NCBI GenBank assembly: GCA_002483105.1
Contig: DLHG01000013.1
Span: 310,001 to 374,000 of the forward strand
Source: Bacteroidetes bacterium UBA7674
GTDB taxonomy: Bacteria > Bacteroidota > Bacteroidia > Chitinophagales > Chitinophagaceae
Length of the DNA: 64,000 nucleotides
Direction of reading: 5' to 3'
The notes under the pieces are model-generated. The model was not told the DNA's origin, made no database searches, and was given only the letters and a program-made list of their open reading frames with translations. Made by a program: the position numbers and the translations under genes. Positions 43,709 to 53,900 of the stretch are shown here, piece by piece; the first letter of the stretch is position 1; each line of letters starts with the position of its first letter.

Positions 43709-44593
43709 TTAGTGTTTCGCCCTTCTCTTCAACACCCCACCTGCCGCTTCTTTAATGCTGCTGGTGAACATGAACGCCTTGGGATCGGTACTCTGTACCA
43801 CATTGCGCAGCCTGCGTACTTCCAGGCGGGTGATGATAGTGAAAATGATATCGCAATCCTGGCTCACGTCAAAGCTGTCTTTCAGGAAACCACGTTCACC
43901 TTTATATATAGTAATCCCTCTGCCAAGCTGCATTACGAGTTTATGTTTCAGCTCTTCACTTTTGCCCGATATGATCGTGACACCGGTGTATTCTTCCAAG
44001 CCTTCCACTACAAAGTCTATCATCTTAGACGCAACGAAGTAAGTGAGGATAGAGTAAAACGCAGTCTCAAGCCCCAGGTACAATGCCGCTATCAGGAAGA
44101 TAATGATATTGATGCCTAATATCAGTTCACTGATAGTGAAACTACTACGCTTGCCCGTGTATAGTGCCAGTATCTCGATGCCATCCAGCGCACAACCGCC
44201 CCGCATAGTAAGGCCTATACCCAAACCCATAAAGAATCCTCCGAAGATGGAACAAATGAGCTTGTCGTGAGAGACAATAGGGAATTTTATGAGCGTGAGG
44301 CAGATAGCCAGACCCAATACCGCTGCAAAGGTTTTTATGGCAAACCTGCGGTTGATCTGATATGCGCCCATAATGACGAAAGGTATGCTCGCTATGATAA
44401 GTATAGCAGAAAGCGGTACTTCATTTCCTTCGTGATGCAATATTTCATGAAAAAGTAGAGAGATACCTGTTACGCCCCCGTCAAGGAAGCCGTTTGGTAC
44501 AAGTAATGAATTGAGCGCGAATGTACAGGATAGAATTCCTGCTATTACAAATAAAATGTCCTGAATGCCCTGCTTGGTCTCTGTCGCCGTCAT
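43709..44593 (-). CDS. YitT family membrane protein (DUF2179)
   Basis: The protein has 294 residues. Five or six TM helices with the YitT signature NSLLVPNGFLDGGVTGISLLFHEI and GIGLTMRGGCALDGIEIL are followed by the cytoplasmic DUF2179 domain (about residues 205-285: GITIYKGERGFLKDSFDVSQDCDIIFTIITRLEVRRLRNVVQSTDPKAFMFT). A transport role is suspected for the family but not shown. It starts 14 bp after the HD gene ends. Confidence 0.9.
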   Translation of the reverse strand: MTATETKQGIQDILFVIAGILSCTFALNSLLVPNGFLDGGVTGISLLFHEILHHEGNEVPLSAILIIASIPFVIMGAYQINRRFAIKTFAAVLGLAICLTLIKFPIVSHDKLICSIFGGFFMGLGIGLTMRGGCALDGIEILALYTGKRSSFTISELILGINIIIFLIAALYLGLETAFYSILTYFVASKMIDFVVEGLEEYTGVTIISGKSEELKHKLVMQLGRGITIYKGERGFLKDSFDVSQDCDIIFTIITRLEVRRLRNVVQSTDPKAFMFTSSIKEAAGGVLKRRAKH

Positions 44594-44607
44594 AGTGATT
44601 GTTATAC

Positions 44608-45186
44608 TTAACTGATCTTCGATTTGATCAATTCTAAATGTTCTTCTTTCTTAGCTTTTCTGTTCTTTATCGCAGTTTTTGTAAAGTAGTGGTGATTTTC
44701 CAGGAAACTGACCTGTAGCTTATTCCATTCGTTTTCCGAATTGATGATGCCGTACATGCTGAGCTCGGAGAACAGCTTATTGCCAATGGTAAAGAAGTCC
44801 TCGCGGCCAAGATAATCAAGGTCGGCATCACAGAGAATTTCTTCCAGTTTATTTTTGGGCGACTGTGGGATCTTGGTGGCCATGATCATCCCTTTTATCT
44901 TTTTGATCTGCTCCGGGGTGTAGCCATAAGCGGGTAAGTCACGCTCGGCCATTTCAGCGGAGAGTCTTTCATGTTCTTTCTGGTCTATTATGAAGCCCGC
45001 ATCATGAAAGAGGGCAGCAGTGAGCAGCAGGTCTTTGTCCTCAGCGGACACCTTTTCCGACTTTGCCAGCTTTCCTGCGGAATTATAGACATCCTTAATG
45101 TGCTCAATGCTGTGATAAAAAAGGTGTTTCGGCAGCTCCTTTTTGAGCTTTGCCATAATAAACTTCTTGACCTCCTTAAACTGCAT
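44608..45186 (-). CDS. HD-domain phosphohydrolase
   Basis: The protein has 192 residues. The metal-binding HD motif lies in LLTAALFHDAGFIID, with His ligands in HLFYHSIEHIKDVY and an Asp in LCDADLDYLG. The pattern fits small HD hydrolases acting on phosphoanhydrides or nucleotides; the substrate is unknown. It is the first gene of a likely three-gene minus-strand unit with YitT and the gene at 43278. It is divergent from the adenylate cyclase gene by 137 bp. Confidence 0.88.
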   Translation of the reverse strand: MQFKEVKKFIMAKLKKELPKHLFYHSIEHIKDVYNSAGKLAKSEKVSAEDKDLLLTAALFHDAGFIIDQKEHERLSAEMAERDLPAYGYTPEQIKKIKGMIMATKIPQSPKNKLEEILCDADLDYLGREDFFTIGNKLFSELSMYGIINSENEWNKLQVSFLENHHYFTKTAIKNRKAKKEEHLELIKSKIS

Positions 45187-45323
45187 ATTTACAGGATTAT
45201 GTGTGCAATAAAAGTAATAATATATTTTTATTCATCCCCCTAGTATTCAAGGGTTTAATATTTATTTTCGCGGGAAGGGATTACCGATAAAAAACGTCTA
45301 AATAAGTATCACTAGCCATACAT

Positions 45324-47135
45324 ATGAATTTTCCTCGTTTTTTCGCATCAATCATATTAGTGAGTTTTCTTTTTAATGCCCATGCGCAGCCAAATATAGA
45401 CTCATTAATAAAGGTATTACCGGCTATGGTAGAAGATACCAATAGAGTCAAGGTCTTGAATACCATCGCGATGTCTAATAGGGATGTCGATCCGAAGTTG
45501 TCTATCACCCAGGCAACGGAAGCTCTTGAACTGTCTCGTAAATTAAAATGGAAGCCAGGCATGGCGATGGCTTATAATGTTTTAGGTGTTGGCTTTAGAA
45601 ATATTGGTAAATACCCTGATGCATTGGAGAGCCTGTTTCAGTCACTGAAGATAAACGAAGAACTAAAGGACGATGTAAAGGTGGGTAAGACGCTCGGCAA
45701 TATCGGTAATCTTTACAGAGATCTGAAAGAGTTTCCTAAGGCTATGGAGTATCTGAGCCGGGCTTATACAGTAAATGAAAAAGTGCAGTCGAATATAGGC
45801 ATGACCAACAACCTGAGTGATATGGGTATCGTATCTGCTGAGCTCAAGGATTATAAAGCCTCATGGGAGTATTTTCAAAAAGCTCTGAAGATAGCAGAAG
45901 CTACAGGTGATAAAGAAGGAGTGGCTATCGTGCTGGGTAATATAGCGAATGTTAGTGTTGGACAGAAGAATGTAGATAAAGCTATTGAATACTTCAACAA
46001 AGCGCTGGCGATAAATAAAGAGCTCAACAGAATGCAGGGGATAGTAACGAATATGATGAACCTCGCTTCTCTGCATTACGAAATAGGGGTGGATAGTGTA
46101 AGACCCGCATCATTTGGAGGCCAAATCCCCATTGGGAAAGAGGCAAACCTGCAAAAGGCGTTAGACTACTACCTGCAATCAATACCTATTTACCAAGAGG
46201 TTTCCCACCTTGAGGGATTATCCCAGGCATACAAGGGGCTTGCCGCAACCTATTCCGCAACCGGTGACTATAAGAAAGGAATGGAAGCACTGGAGATAGC
46301 TGCCAAACTAAATGACTCGCTACGTTCTACAGATGACAAAGTAAAGCTGGCCAGGTTGGGAGAAGATCGTGCTAAGTTGGAGAAGCAACAACAAGTGAAA
46401 ATAAACCAGCTGCAAAAAGTAAAAAGCAGGAATGAAACGATAGCATGGATAAGTGGGGTAGCGTTACTTTTAGTGGTAACATTTTTCGTTGCAAAAGAAC
46501 GTCGCAAGTCTGATAAGCTACTACTAAACATTCTTCCCGAAGAAGTAGCCAAAGAACTAAAAAGAACTGGTACTACCACTGCTCAGCACTATAATGAGGT
46601 AACAGTCCTCTTTACCGACTTCGTCAATTTTACATCAGTAGGTGAAAGGCTGAGTCCGCAAGCGCTGGTAGATGAGTTGCATACATGTTTCAAAGCCTTT
46701 GACGGGATTATGTCTAAGTACAAAATAGAAAAGATAAAAACGGTTGGCGACGCATATCTCGCGGTTGCCGGGCTTCCTGTTCCTGACGAACACCATGCGA
46801 TCAATGTAGTAAAAGCATCACTGGAGATACTGGACTTTATAAAACAACGCAGGGCGCAACTGGGAGACAATACATTTGAGATAAGGATAGGCGTAAACAG
46901 CGGTAGCGTTGTGGCCGGTATAGTGGGCGTTAAGAAATTTGCCTATGATATATGGGGCGATACGGTGAATATCGCTGCGCGTATGGAACAAAACAGTGAA
47001 GCAGGAAAGATAAATATATCACAGGCCAGTTACGACCTGGTGAAAAGTAAGTTCTCTTGCACGTACAGGGGTGAAATAGAAGTCAAGAATAAAGGCGGGT
47101 TGGCTATGTACTTTGTGGATACTGCTAACTCCTGA
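45324..47135 (+). CDS. TPR-domain class III adenylate cyclase
   Basis: The protein has 603 residues. A signal peptide (MNFPRFFASIILVSFLFNAHAQ) precedes about seven TPR units (to about residue 330), predicted to be extracytoplasmic. A coiled coil and one TM (about 371-389) follow, then the cyclase domain from residue 405. Metal Asps are Asp432 (LFTDFVNFT) and Asp476 (KTVGDAYLA). The purine-specificity pair is Lys472 and Asp542 (YDIWGD), indicating ATP. The transition-state Asn549 and Arg553 are present. The same sensor architecture is used by the histidine kinase at 9851. Its tail overlaps the convergent CAP gene by 11 bp. Confidence 0.92.
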   Translation: MNFPRFFASIILVSFLFNAHAQPNIDSLIKVLPAMVEDTNRVKVLNTIAMSNRDVDPKLSITQATEALELSRKLKWKPGMAMAYNVLGVGFRNIGKYPDALESLFQSLKINEELKDDVKVGKTLGNIGNLYRDLKEFPKAMEYLSRAYTVNEKVQSNIGMTNNLSDMGIVSAELKDYKASWEYFQKALKIAEATGDKEGVAIVLGNIANVSVGQKNVDKAIEYFNKALAINKELNRMQGIVTNMMNLASLHYEIGVDSVRPASFGGQIPIGKEANLQKALDYYLQSIPIYQEVSHLEGLSQAYKGLAATYSATGDYKKGMEALEIAAKLNDSLRSTDDKVKLARLGEDRAKLEKQQQVKINQLQKVKSRNETIAWISGVALLLVVTFFVAKERRKSDKLLLNILPEEVAKELKRTGTTTAQHYNEVTVLFTDFVNFTSVGERLSPQALVDELHTCFKAFDGIMSKYKIEKIKTVGDAYLAVAGLPVPDEHHAINVVKASLEILDFIKQRRAQLGDNTFEIRIGVNSGSVVAGIVGVKKFAYDIWGDTVNIAARMEQNSEAGKINISQASYDLVKSKFSCTYRGEIEVKNKGGLAMYFVDTANS

Positions 47136-47619
47136 CCGCCCTAACGGCCCTCACCGGAGTACTCTTCTTGATAAAGATGTGAGTGAAGTATAGCACGCCG
47201 TTCTTGTTCCTGTATATGCCAATGCCACTTAGGTGGTAATTCCCCTCAATGTTTTCGCGGTGCCCGGGGCTGGCGATCCACATGTCTACTACTTCACGGG
47301 CATCCTTTTGGCCATTGGCTACATTCTCGGCAGCGCCATTGGCGGGCTTTAGCTGTTTCATCAGGCCGTGCATACGGTCTTCAAAGCCATCATGATTGAT
47401 ACGGATCGTCTTGTTGCCCATGTATTTGCTATGCTCCAGCGCTACTTCTGAGATGGTATCATTCATTACCAGGGCTTTCAATCCCTTTTTAGCACGGTAT
47501 TCATTCACATACTTCAGGACCTCTTCTCTCATTTCTGCATACTCATCCTCTTGCGCGTAGGCAGGTGCAGCGCATATGAGGGAAACAGCCACAAAAAGGA
47601 ATTTCACGTATGTCAGCAT
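47125..47619 (-). CDS. CAP (SCP-like) domain secreted protein
   Basis: The protein has 164 residues with a signal peptide (MLTYVKFLFVAVSLICAAPAYAQ). The CAP core has VALEHSKYMGNK, GAAENVANGQ, and the signature MWIASPGHRENIEGNYHLSGIGIYRNKNG then YFTHIF. His and Glu in the central cavity fit the fold. The function of bacterial CAP proteins is poorly known. The C-terminal end overlaps the 3' end of the cyclase gene on the opposite strand. Confidence 0.9.
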   Translation of the reverse strand: MLTYVKFLFVAVSLICAAPAYAQEDEYAEMREEVLKYVNEYRAKKGLKALVMNDTISEVALEHSKYMGNKTIRINHDGFEDRMHGLMKQLKPANGAAENVANGQKDAREVVDMWIASPGHRENIEGNYHLSGIGIYRNKNGVLYFTHIFIKKSTPVRAVRAVRS

Positions 47620-47958
47620 GTGTAATTAATGACAAGATAAAAATAATCATTAATGCCGCACACAAGTGTTATAAAAGACTGAAAATGAGGGTGATGGGAT
47701 CATGAAAGTGTAAATAGTCTTTGTCGAGACCATTGTTTATTTATAATAAGGTGCAACCCAATTAGTATAGAGATTAGCAAGCTCTGCAGTAAGTTTTTGA
47801 ATATTAGCATGCTATTTATAAGTTAAATCGCAACTGTCTAATCTATTGTGCATAATTGTTTAGAGTTAATAATTTTTTAACAATTCCTTTGCTTATTAAT
47901 TTATTACTCATATTTTTAGTACTCGCAATAACTTTTTTGAGAATATAAACATTTACCC
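47620..47958. other. 339-bp AT-rich gene-free region upstream of the giant repeat protein
   Basis: No convincing gene is present. It lies between the divergent CAP gene and the 2159-residue protein and must carry both promoters. No exact TAnnTTTG with a -33 TTG was found. A near match, TAACTTTT, occurs around 47929, about 30 bp before the ATG. Confidence 0.6.
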
Positions 47959-50900
47959 ATGCTACACCTGAAACGAGTTTTACGCGCATTCCTATGCGTT
48001 TTATTGCCATTGGTTTATACAGTTGATATAAATGCCCAATGTTTGAACGGAACCGCATTTGGAACCAGCACCATGCCTACTGTTGGTAACTCAATGTCAT
48101 TTGCGGGTATATATGCAGGCGAATACCGTACGTGTAACAGTGCTGTAAGTGGTAATACCTATACAATAAGTTCTACAACAACTTCAGATTACCTGACAGT
48201 TAGGAGGCAAACGTATAACGGACTTGTGGTTGCGTCAGGGCCAAGCCCGCTTACGTTCGTTAATAACTTTACAGGTACTGTATATATTCACATCAATACC
48301 AATAGTGGCTGTGGAACACAAAGTCTTTCGCGTACTATTACTGTTGTAAATGGTGCGCCTTTTAATCCGTGTGCCAGTATTCCAACTGTAACATGTGGTA
48401 CAGCCATCAACACAGTTGTTTCAGGTGCAGGTGCATGGAATGTAACCTCATGTGGTTACAGTACACCCGGCAGGGAACAATTATATTCTTTCACACCTAC
48501 GGTTACAGGTGCATATTCCATAAATGTAAATTCTGTTGTGGGAGGTTATGTTGACTACTACTGGAAAGCGGCATCCGGTGGCTGTAATGCCACAGGATGG
48601 AACTGTATAGACGATATCGCTTTCACCGGTACATTCCCTGTAGCTACTTTAACTGCCGGTGTACAATACTATTTCTTGCTGGACCCAGAGGGCACTGGTA
48701 GCTATACACATAACTGGACGATAAACTGCCTGGCTGGTTTTGATCCTTGTGCAAGTATCCCAACAGTTACCTGCGGAAACGCCATTAATACAGTGATAAC
48801 TTCCGGTAGTGGTGCGTGGAGTCCTGGTACTTGTGGCTATAGTACGCCGGGTAGGGAACAATTATATTCTTTCACACCTACAGTTACCGGTGCATATACT
48901 ATAAATGTAAATTCTGTAGCCGGTGGCTATGTTGATTATTTCTGGAAAGCAGCATCCGGTGGCTGTAATGCCACAGGATGGAACTGTATAGATGATATTA
49001 ATTTTACAGGCACTTTTCCGGTTGCAACCCTCACCGCAGGTGTTCAGTATTATTTCCTGCTTGACCCTGAAGGAACCGGCGCTTATACTCATAACTGGAC
49101 GATCAACTGCGTGACGCCTCCATTCGACCCTTGTGCAAGTATTGCTACAGTCACCTGTGGTACCCTTAACAGTACCGTGTTATCCGGCTCCAGTACATGG
49201 GCTACAGCAGCCTGTGGTTTTACCATGGCCGGGCGGGAAGCAGTATTCTCTTTCACTCCGACTGTCACAGGTCCTTATAGTATTAATGCAAGCTCTATTA
49301 CCGGTGGTTATATAGACTTCTTATATAAAGCAGCTTCCGGCGGATGTAACTCCGGTGGCTGGATATGCCTGGCTGATATTAGCGGTCCCGCCACTTTCCC
49401 TGTGGCTACATTAACAGCAGGCGTTCAATATTATTTCCTGTTAGATAAAGAAACTACCGCATCGGGAACGGCAAACTGGACTATAACAGGAACCAGTGCA
49501 ACCACGCCAACCGTAAATGCCAGTGTTAACCCTTTATGTAGTGGCAGCAGCACAACCCTCTCAATAGCTTCAGGTACACTGAACAATAATACACAGTGGA
49601 GTTGGTATACGGGCTCTTGTGGTGGAACAGCTGCAGGAACGGGAACAAGTATTACTGTTTCGCCTACTACAACTACTACTTACTTTGTACAAGGTACAGG
49701 CGGAGCATGTGCTCCTGCCGGCGCTTGCGGGCAAGTAACTGTAACCGTAAATAATACTCCGGTAATAAGTGGCCAGCCTGCAGGTGCCAACCTATGTGCA
49801 GGTAGCCCGTTGAACCTGAGTGTAACAGCCAGCAATGCCGCAGGTTACCAATGGTACCTGAACAGTTCACCTATACCGGGGGCTACAGGAGCTACGTACA
49901 ATGTACCGAGTGCAACTATTGCCAACGCAGGTAACTATTACGCCGTTGCCATGGGTGTAGCCCCATGTGGCAATGCAACAAGCAATACCGTAACTGTGAA
50001 TGTGACCAATCCGGCCACCGTAACCAGTCAGCCACCTGCCAACGTAGGTGTATGCCAGGGTGGTACACTTACACTGGCGGTTAGTGCGACCGGTGCAACC
50101 AGCTACCAGTGGTATAAAGATAATGTGCTGATGCCCGGTGAAACATCTCCTACATACAGTTTTGTAGGCGCTACCTCTGCCAATGCAGGCACATACCATC
50201 TTGTAATGGGAAGCAACAGCCCCTGCGGTAACGTGCAGACGATGAACTATGTAGTAAGCATTACACCAAACCCAACCATCACCACACAGCCACCGGCATT
50301 TGTGTCGGCCTGTGCGGGTAGTCCTCTGAACATCACAGTGGTTGCGGCCAATACCTTGACATATGAGTGGTATAAAGACAATGTATTGATACCGGGTGCT
50401 ACGGCAGCTACTTATAACGTGCCTTCTTCTTCTTCAGCTGACCAGGGTCTTTACCATGTAATAGCAGTGGGTAATAATGGTTGCGGAACGGTGCAAAGCA
50501 CTAGTACGTTTGCAGCTATTACCCAACCGGCAACTATCACAGTACAGCCTGCACCTACCACAACCATATGTGCGGGTAGCACACTGAACCTGAATGCTAC
50601 GGTCACTAACGCTGCTAGTTATCAATGGTACAGGAATAGCGTACTGATACCCGGAGCTACATCTGCTACTTATAATGTAGGTTCTGCAACTACGGCTGAT
50701 GCAGGAACATATTACCTGGTAGTGACCAGTAACTCACCATGTGGCAATGCTACGAGCAGTAATGCAGTAGTAAATGTGACAACACCTGCCAGTATTACAA
50801 CTCCTCCGCCTGCAGCTATAAGTGTTTGTAACGGAAGTGCACTTACCATTACTGCAGCAGGTGCAAACACTACCGGTTACCAATGGTATAGGAATAATGT

Positions 50901-53900
50901 ACTGATAGCAGGCGCTACATCTGCTACTTACTCTGTACCGTCTGTTACCAGTGCAAATGCGGGTACCTACCATGTGGTACTAGGTAGCAACAGCCCTTGT
51001 GCAGCTGCAACAAGCAGTAACTGTATAGTAACGGTAACCCCACGCCCTACAGCAGTTATTACAACGAGTCCTACACCAATATGTAACGGACAGTTTGCAA
51101 GTATGTCTGTGGCATTTACAGGTACTGGACCGTGGACGTTTACAAGGTTCGACGGAACTACTTCTGTAACAGAAACCGTTTCCAGCAATCCATATGTTTT
51201 CTATTTCACACCAACTGTAACTACAACATATAGTATCACCGCACTAAATGATGTTAACTGTACTGCAATACCTGCTGACTACGCAGGAACTGCAACAAAA
51301 ACAGTGAACCCGCGTCCTACTGCACTTATTTCAACAGTAGGGCCAACTACCATATGCAATGGCTCATCAGCGAATATGAGTATTGCGCTCACAGGAACAG
51401 GGCCATGGACATTTAACTATTCCAATGGTTTTACAAGTACCCAGGTAACCACTTTTGCTAATCCGTATACCTTTACTGTATCTCCGTCTACAACCAGCAC
51501 TTACACCATTAATGTACTGCTGGATGCAAACTGTATTGCTACCCCTGCTGACTACGCAGGATCTGCAACGATTACGGTGAATCAGCGTCCTACAGCTTCA
51601 TTGGGTATTTTAGGTGCGGCTACATTGTGCAACGGCGGTTCAACAACCATGCAGGTGGCATTGACCGGTACGGCTCCGTGGACCTTTAACTATAATGATG
51701 GTACTACCAATACCAGCGTTACTACCTCAACCAATCCGTATACGTTCACAGTTACCCCATCGGTTACTACTACATATACCATTACATCTCTGTTAGATGC
51801 AAACTGTACCGGTTTACCTGTTGACTACGCAGGTCCTGCAACAGTGAATGTGAATCCACGTCCTACGGCTGCAATATCGGTTAATGGTGCATCCACAGTA
51901 TGCAATGGTACTCCAACTAATATTAATGTGGCACTTACAGGCACAGGCCCTTGGACGTTTGGCTATAGCGACGGTACGACAACTAATATTGTAACAGCTA
52001 ATACCAGCCCGTATATACTCAGTGTTACGCCTTCAACGACTTCGGCATACAGTATCACATCGCTCTTAGATGCTAACTGTACTGCTATACCTGCCGACTA
52101 CGCAGGTAGCGCTATGGTGATTGTGAACCAACGTCCTACCGCAGCAGTGGTAGTGACAGGCGCTACAACGGTTTGCGATGGTACCGGTACTAATATTGAT
52201 GTGAACCTCACAGGTACAGGCCCGTGGCTGTTCCAGTATTCTGATGGAAGTACTACCACTACCGTAGGTACTGCAACCAGTCCATACTCATTTACTGTGA
52301 CACCATCAGCTACCACTACTTATAGTGTTACGATGCTGTCGGATGCGAATTGCAGCGCTATAAGTGCTGATATGGCTACTACAGGCACAGTAACAGTCAA
52401 TCCCCGCCCTACGGCAACTATTGCCGCGAACAGCGCAGCAACAATTTGTGAGGGTTCATCTGTGAACATGGATGTAACCTTCACAGGTACGGCACCTTGG
52501 ACATTCGATTATTTTGATGGAACGACGACCACGAACGTTACATCAGTTACCAATACTTATTCCTTTACTGTAGCGCCAAACGTAAGCACTATATATAGCA
52601 TCACCTCACTGGTAGATGCGAATTGTACTGCACAGGCAGGCGACTATGCTACTACTGTACCTGTGACAGTGAACCATGCTCCGGCTATTACTGGACAACC
52701 ACAGAGTGTTACAGAATGTAGCGGTATTGGAACTTCATTGTCGGTAACGGCTACGGGAACAAACCTTACCTATCAATGGACGAAAGATGGTGTTAATATC
52801 AGTGATGGAGCCACTTACAACGGCACCAATACCAATGTGCTGATGATAAACAGTATAACAGGTACATCAGGTTCTTATGAGGTTATAATTGGTGGTACTT
52901 GTCCGCCGGTTGTTACTTCCAATGCTGTAACAGTGACTGAAGATGTAAATAATATATGGAACGGAGCTATTGACGAATCATGGTCTGTAGCGGGTAACTG
53001 GAGTTGCGGTACTGTACCTATAGTTACTACTAACGTATTGATACCTGGTAATGCCCTGCTGGAACCACTGGTAAATATTCCAACTGCGATATGTAATACA
53101 CTTACTATTGAGCCATTGGCTACAGTGGCATTCACAGGAGTGAATAATGCGCTGGAAATAAAATCAACTATCACCAACGGAGGAACATTTGATGCCCTGC
53201 TGGGTAAAGTGATCCTTTCAGGCACAAGTGCTCAAAACATACCGGGCGTTACCTATAAAGACCTGGAAATAGAAGGTGGTAGTACTAAATCACTGGATGG
53301 TAACGCTACTATCACAGGTATACTGAGCCTGATGGATGGCTATGTATCCCTGGGTGAATACGACCTGACATTGAACGTACCTGTACAGACAATAGGAGGT
53401 AGCGCAAGCTCATTCATCGTTACAAACGATACAGGTGTGGTAGTAGGTAAAAATATGGGTGCTGTGGGAGGTAATCCTGATGCAGTGATGTTCCACGTAG
53501 GTACTGATGCATCTGCGTACACCCCTATAATGCTTGAAAACCTTGGTGATGCTGATGACTACAGTGTAAGGGTAATGGAGCATGTATATGTAGATGGCCA
53601 TGGTGTTAATCCGCTGATGGTGACCAATCCTGTAACGGACAGAACATGGATGGTGACTGAAGGTGTAACGGGAGGTTCTATTGTAAATATGAATCCTTAC
53701 TGGAACATATCGGAAGAAATAAATGGTTTCGATCAATCGCATGTATATGTAGCACATTATACGGGCGGCGAATGGACAGCGCATATAGACTCTGCTATAA
53801 ATGCTCCGGCGGCAGGTACATTTGGTACTATGTTCTTTGCGGATGCTGATAGCATAGATACCTTCTCGCCATTCACAGTGGCTTCAATGCACCAGTTCCC

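Noticed and set aside
48367..49490. Tandem repeats considered as a possible CRISPR or DNA satellite
   Set aside because: The repeats are in frame, 127 codons long and part of a secreted protein.
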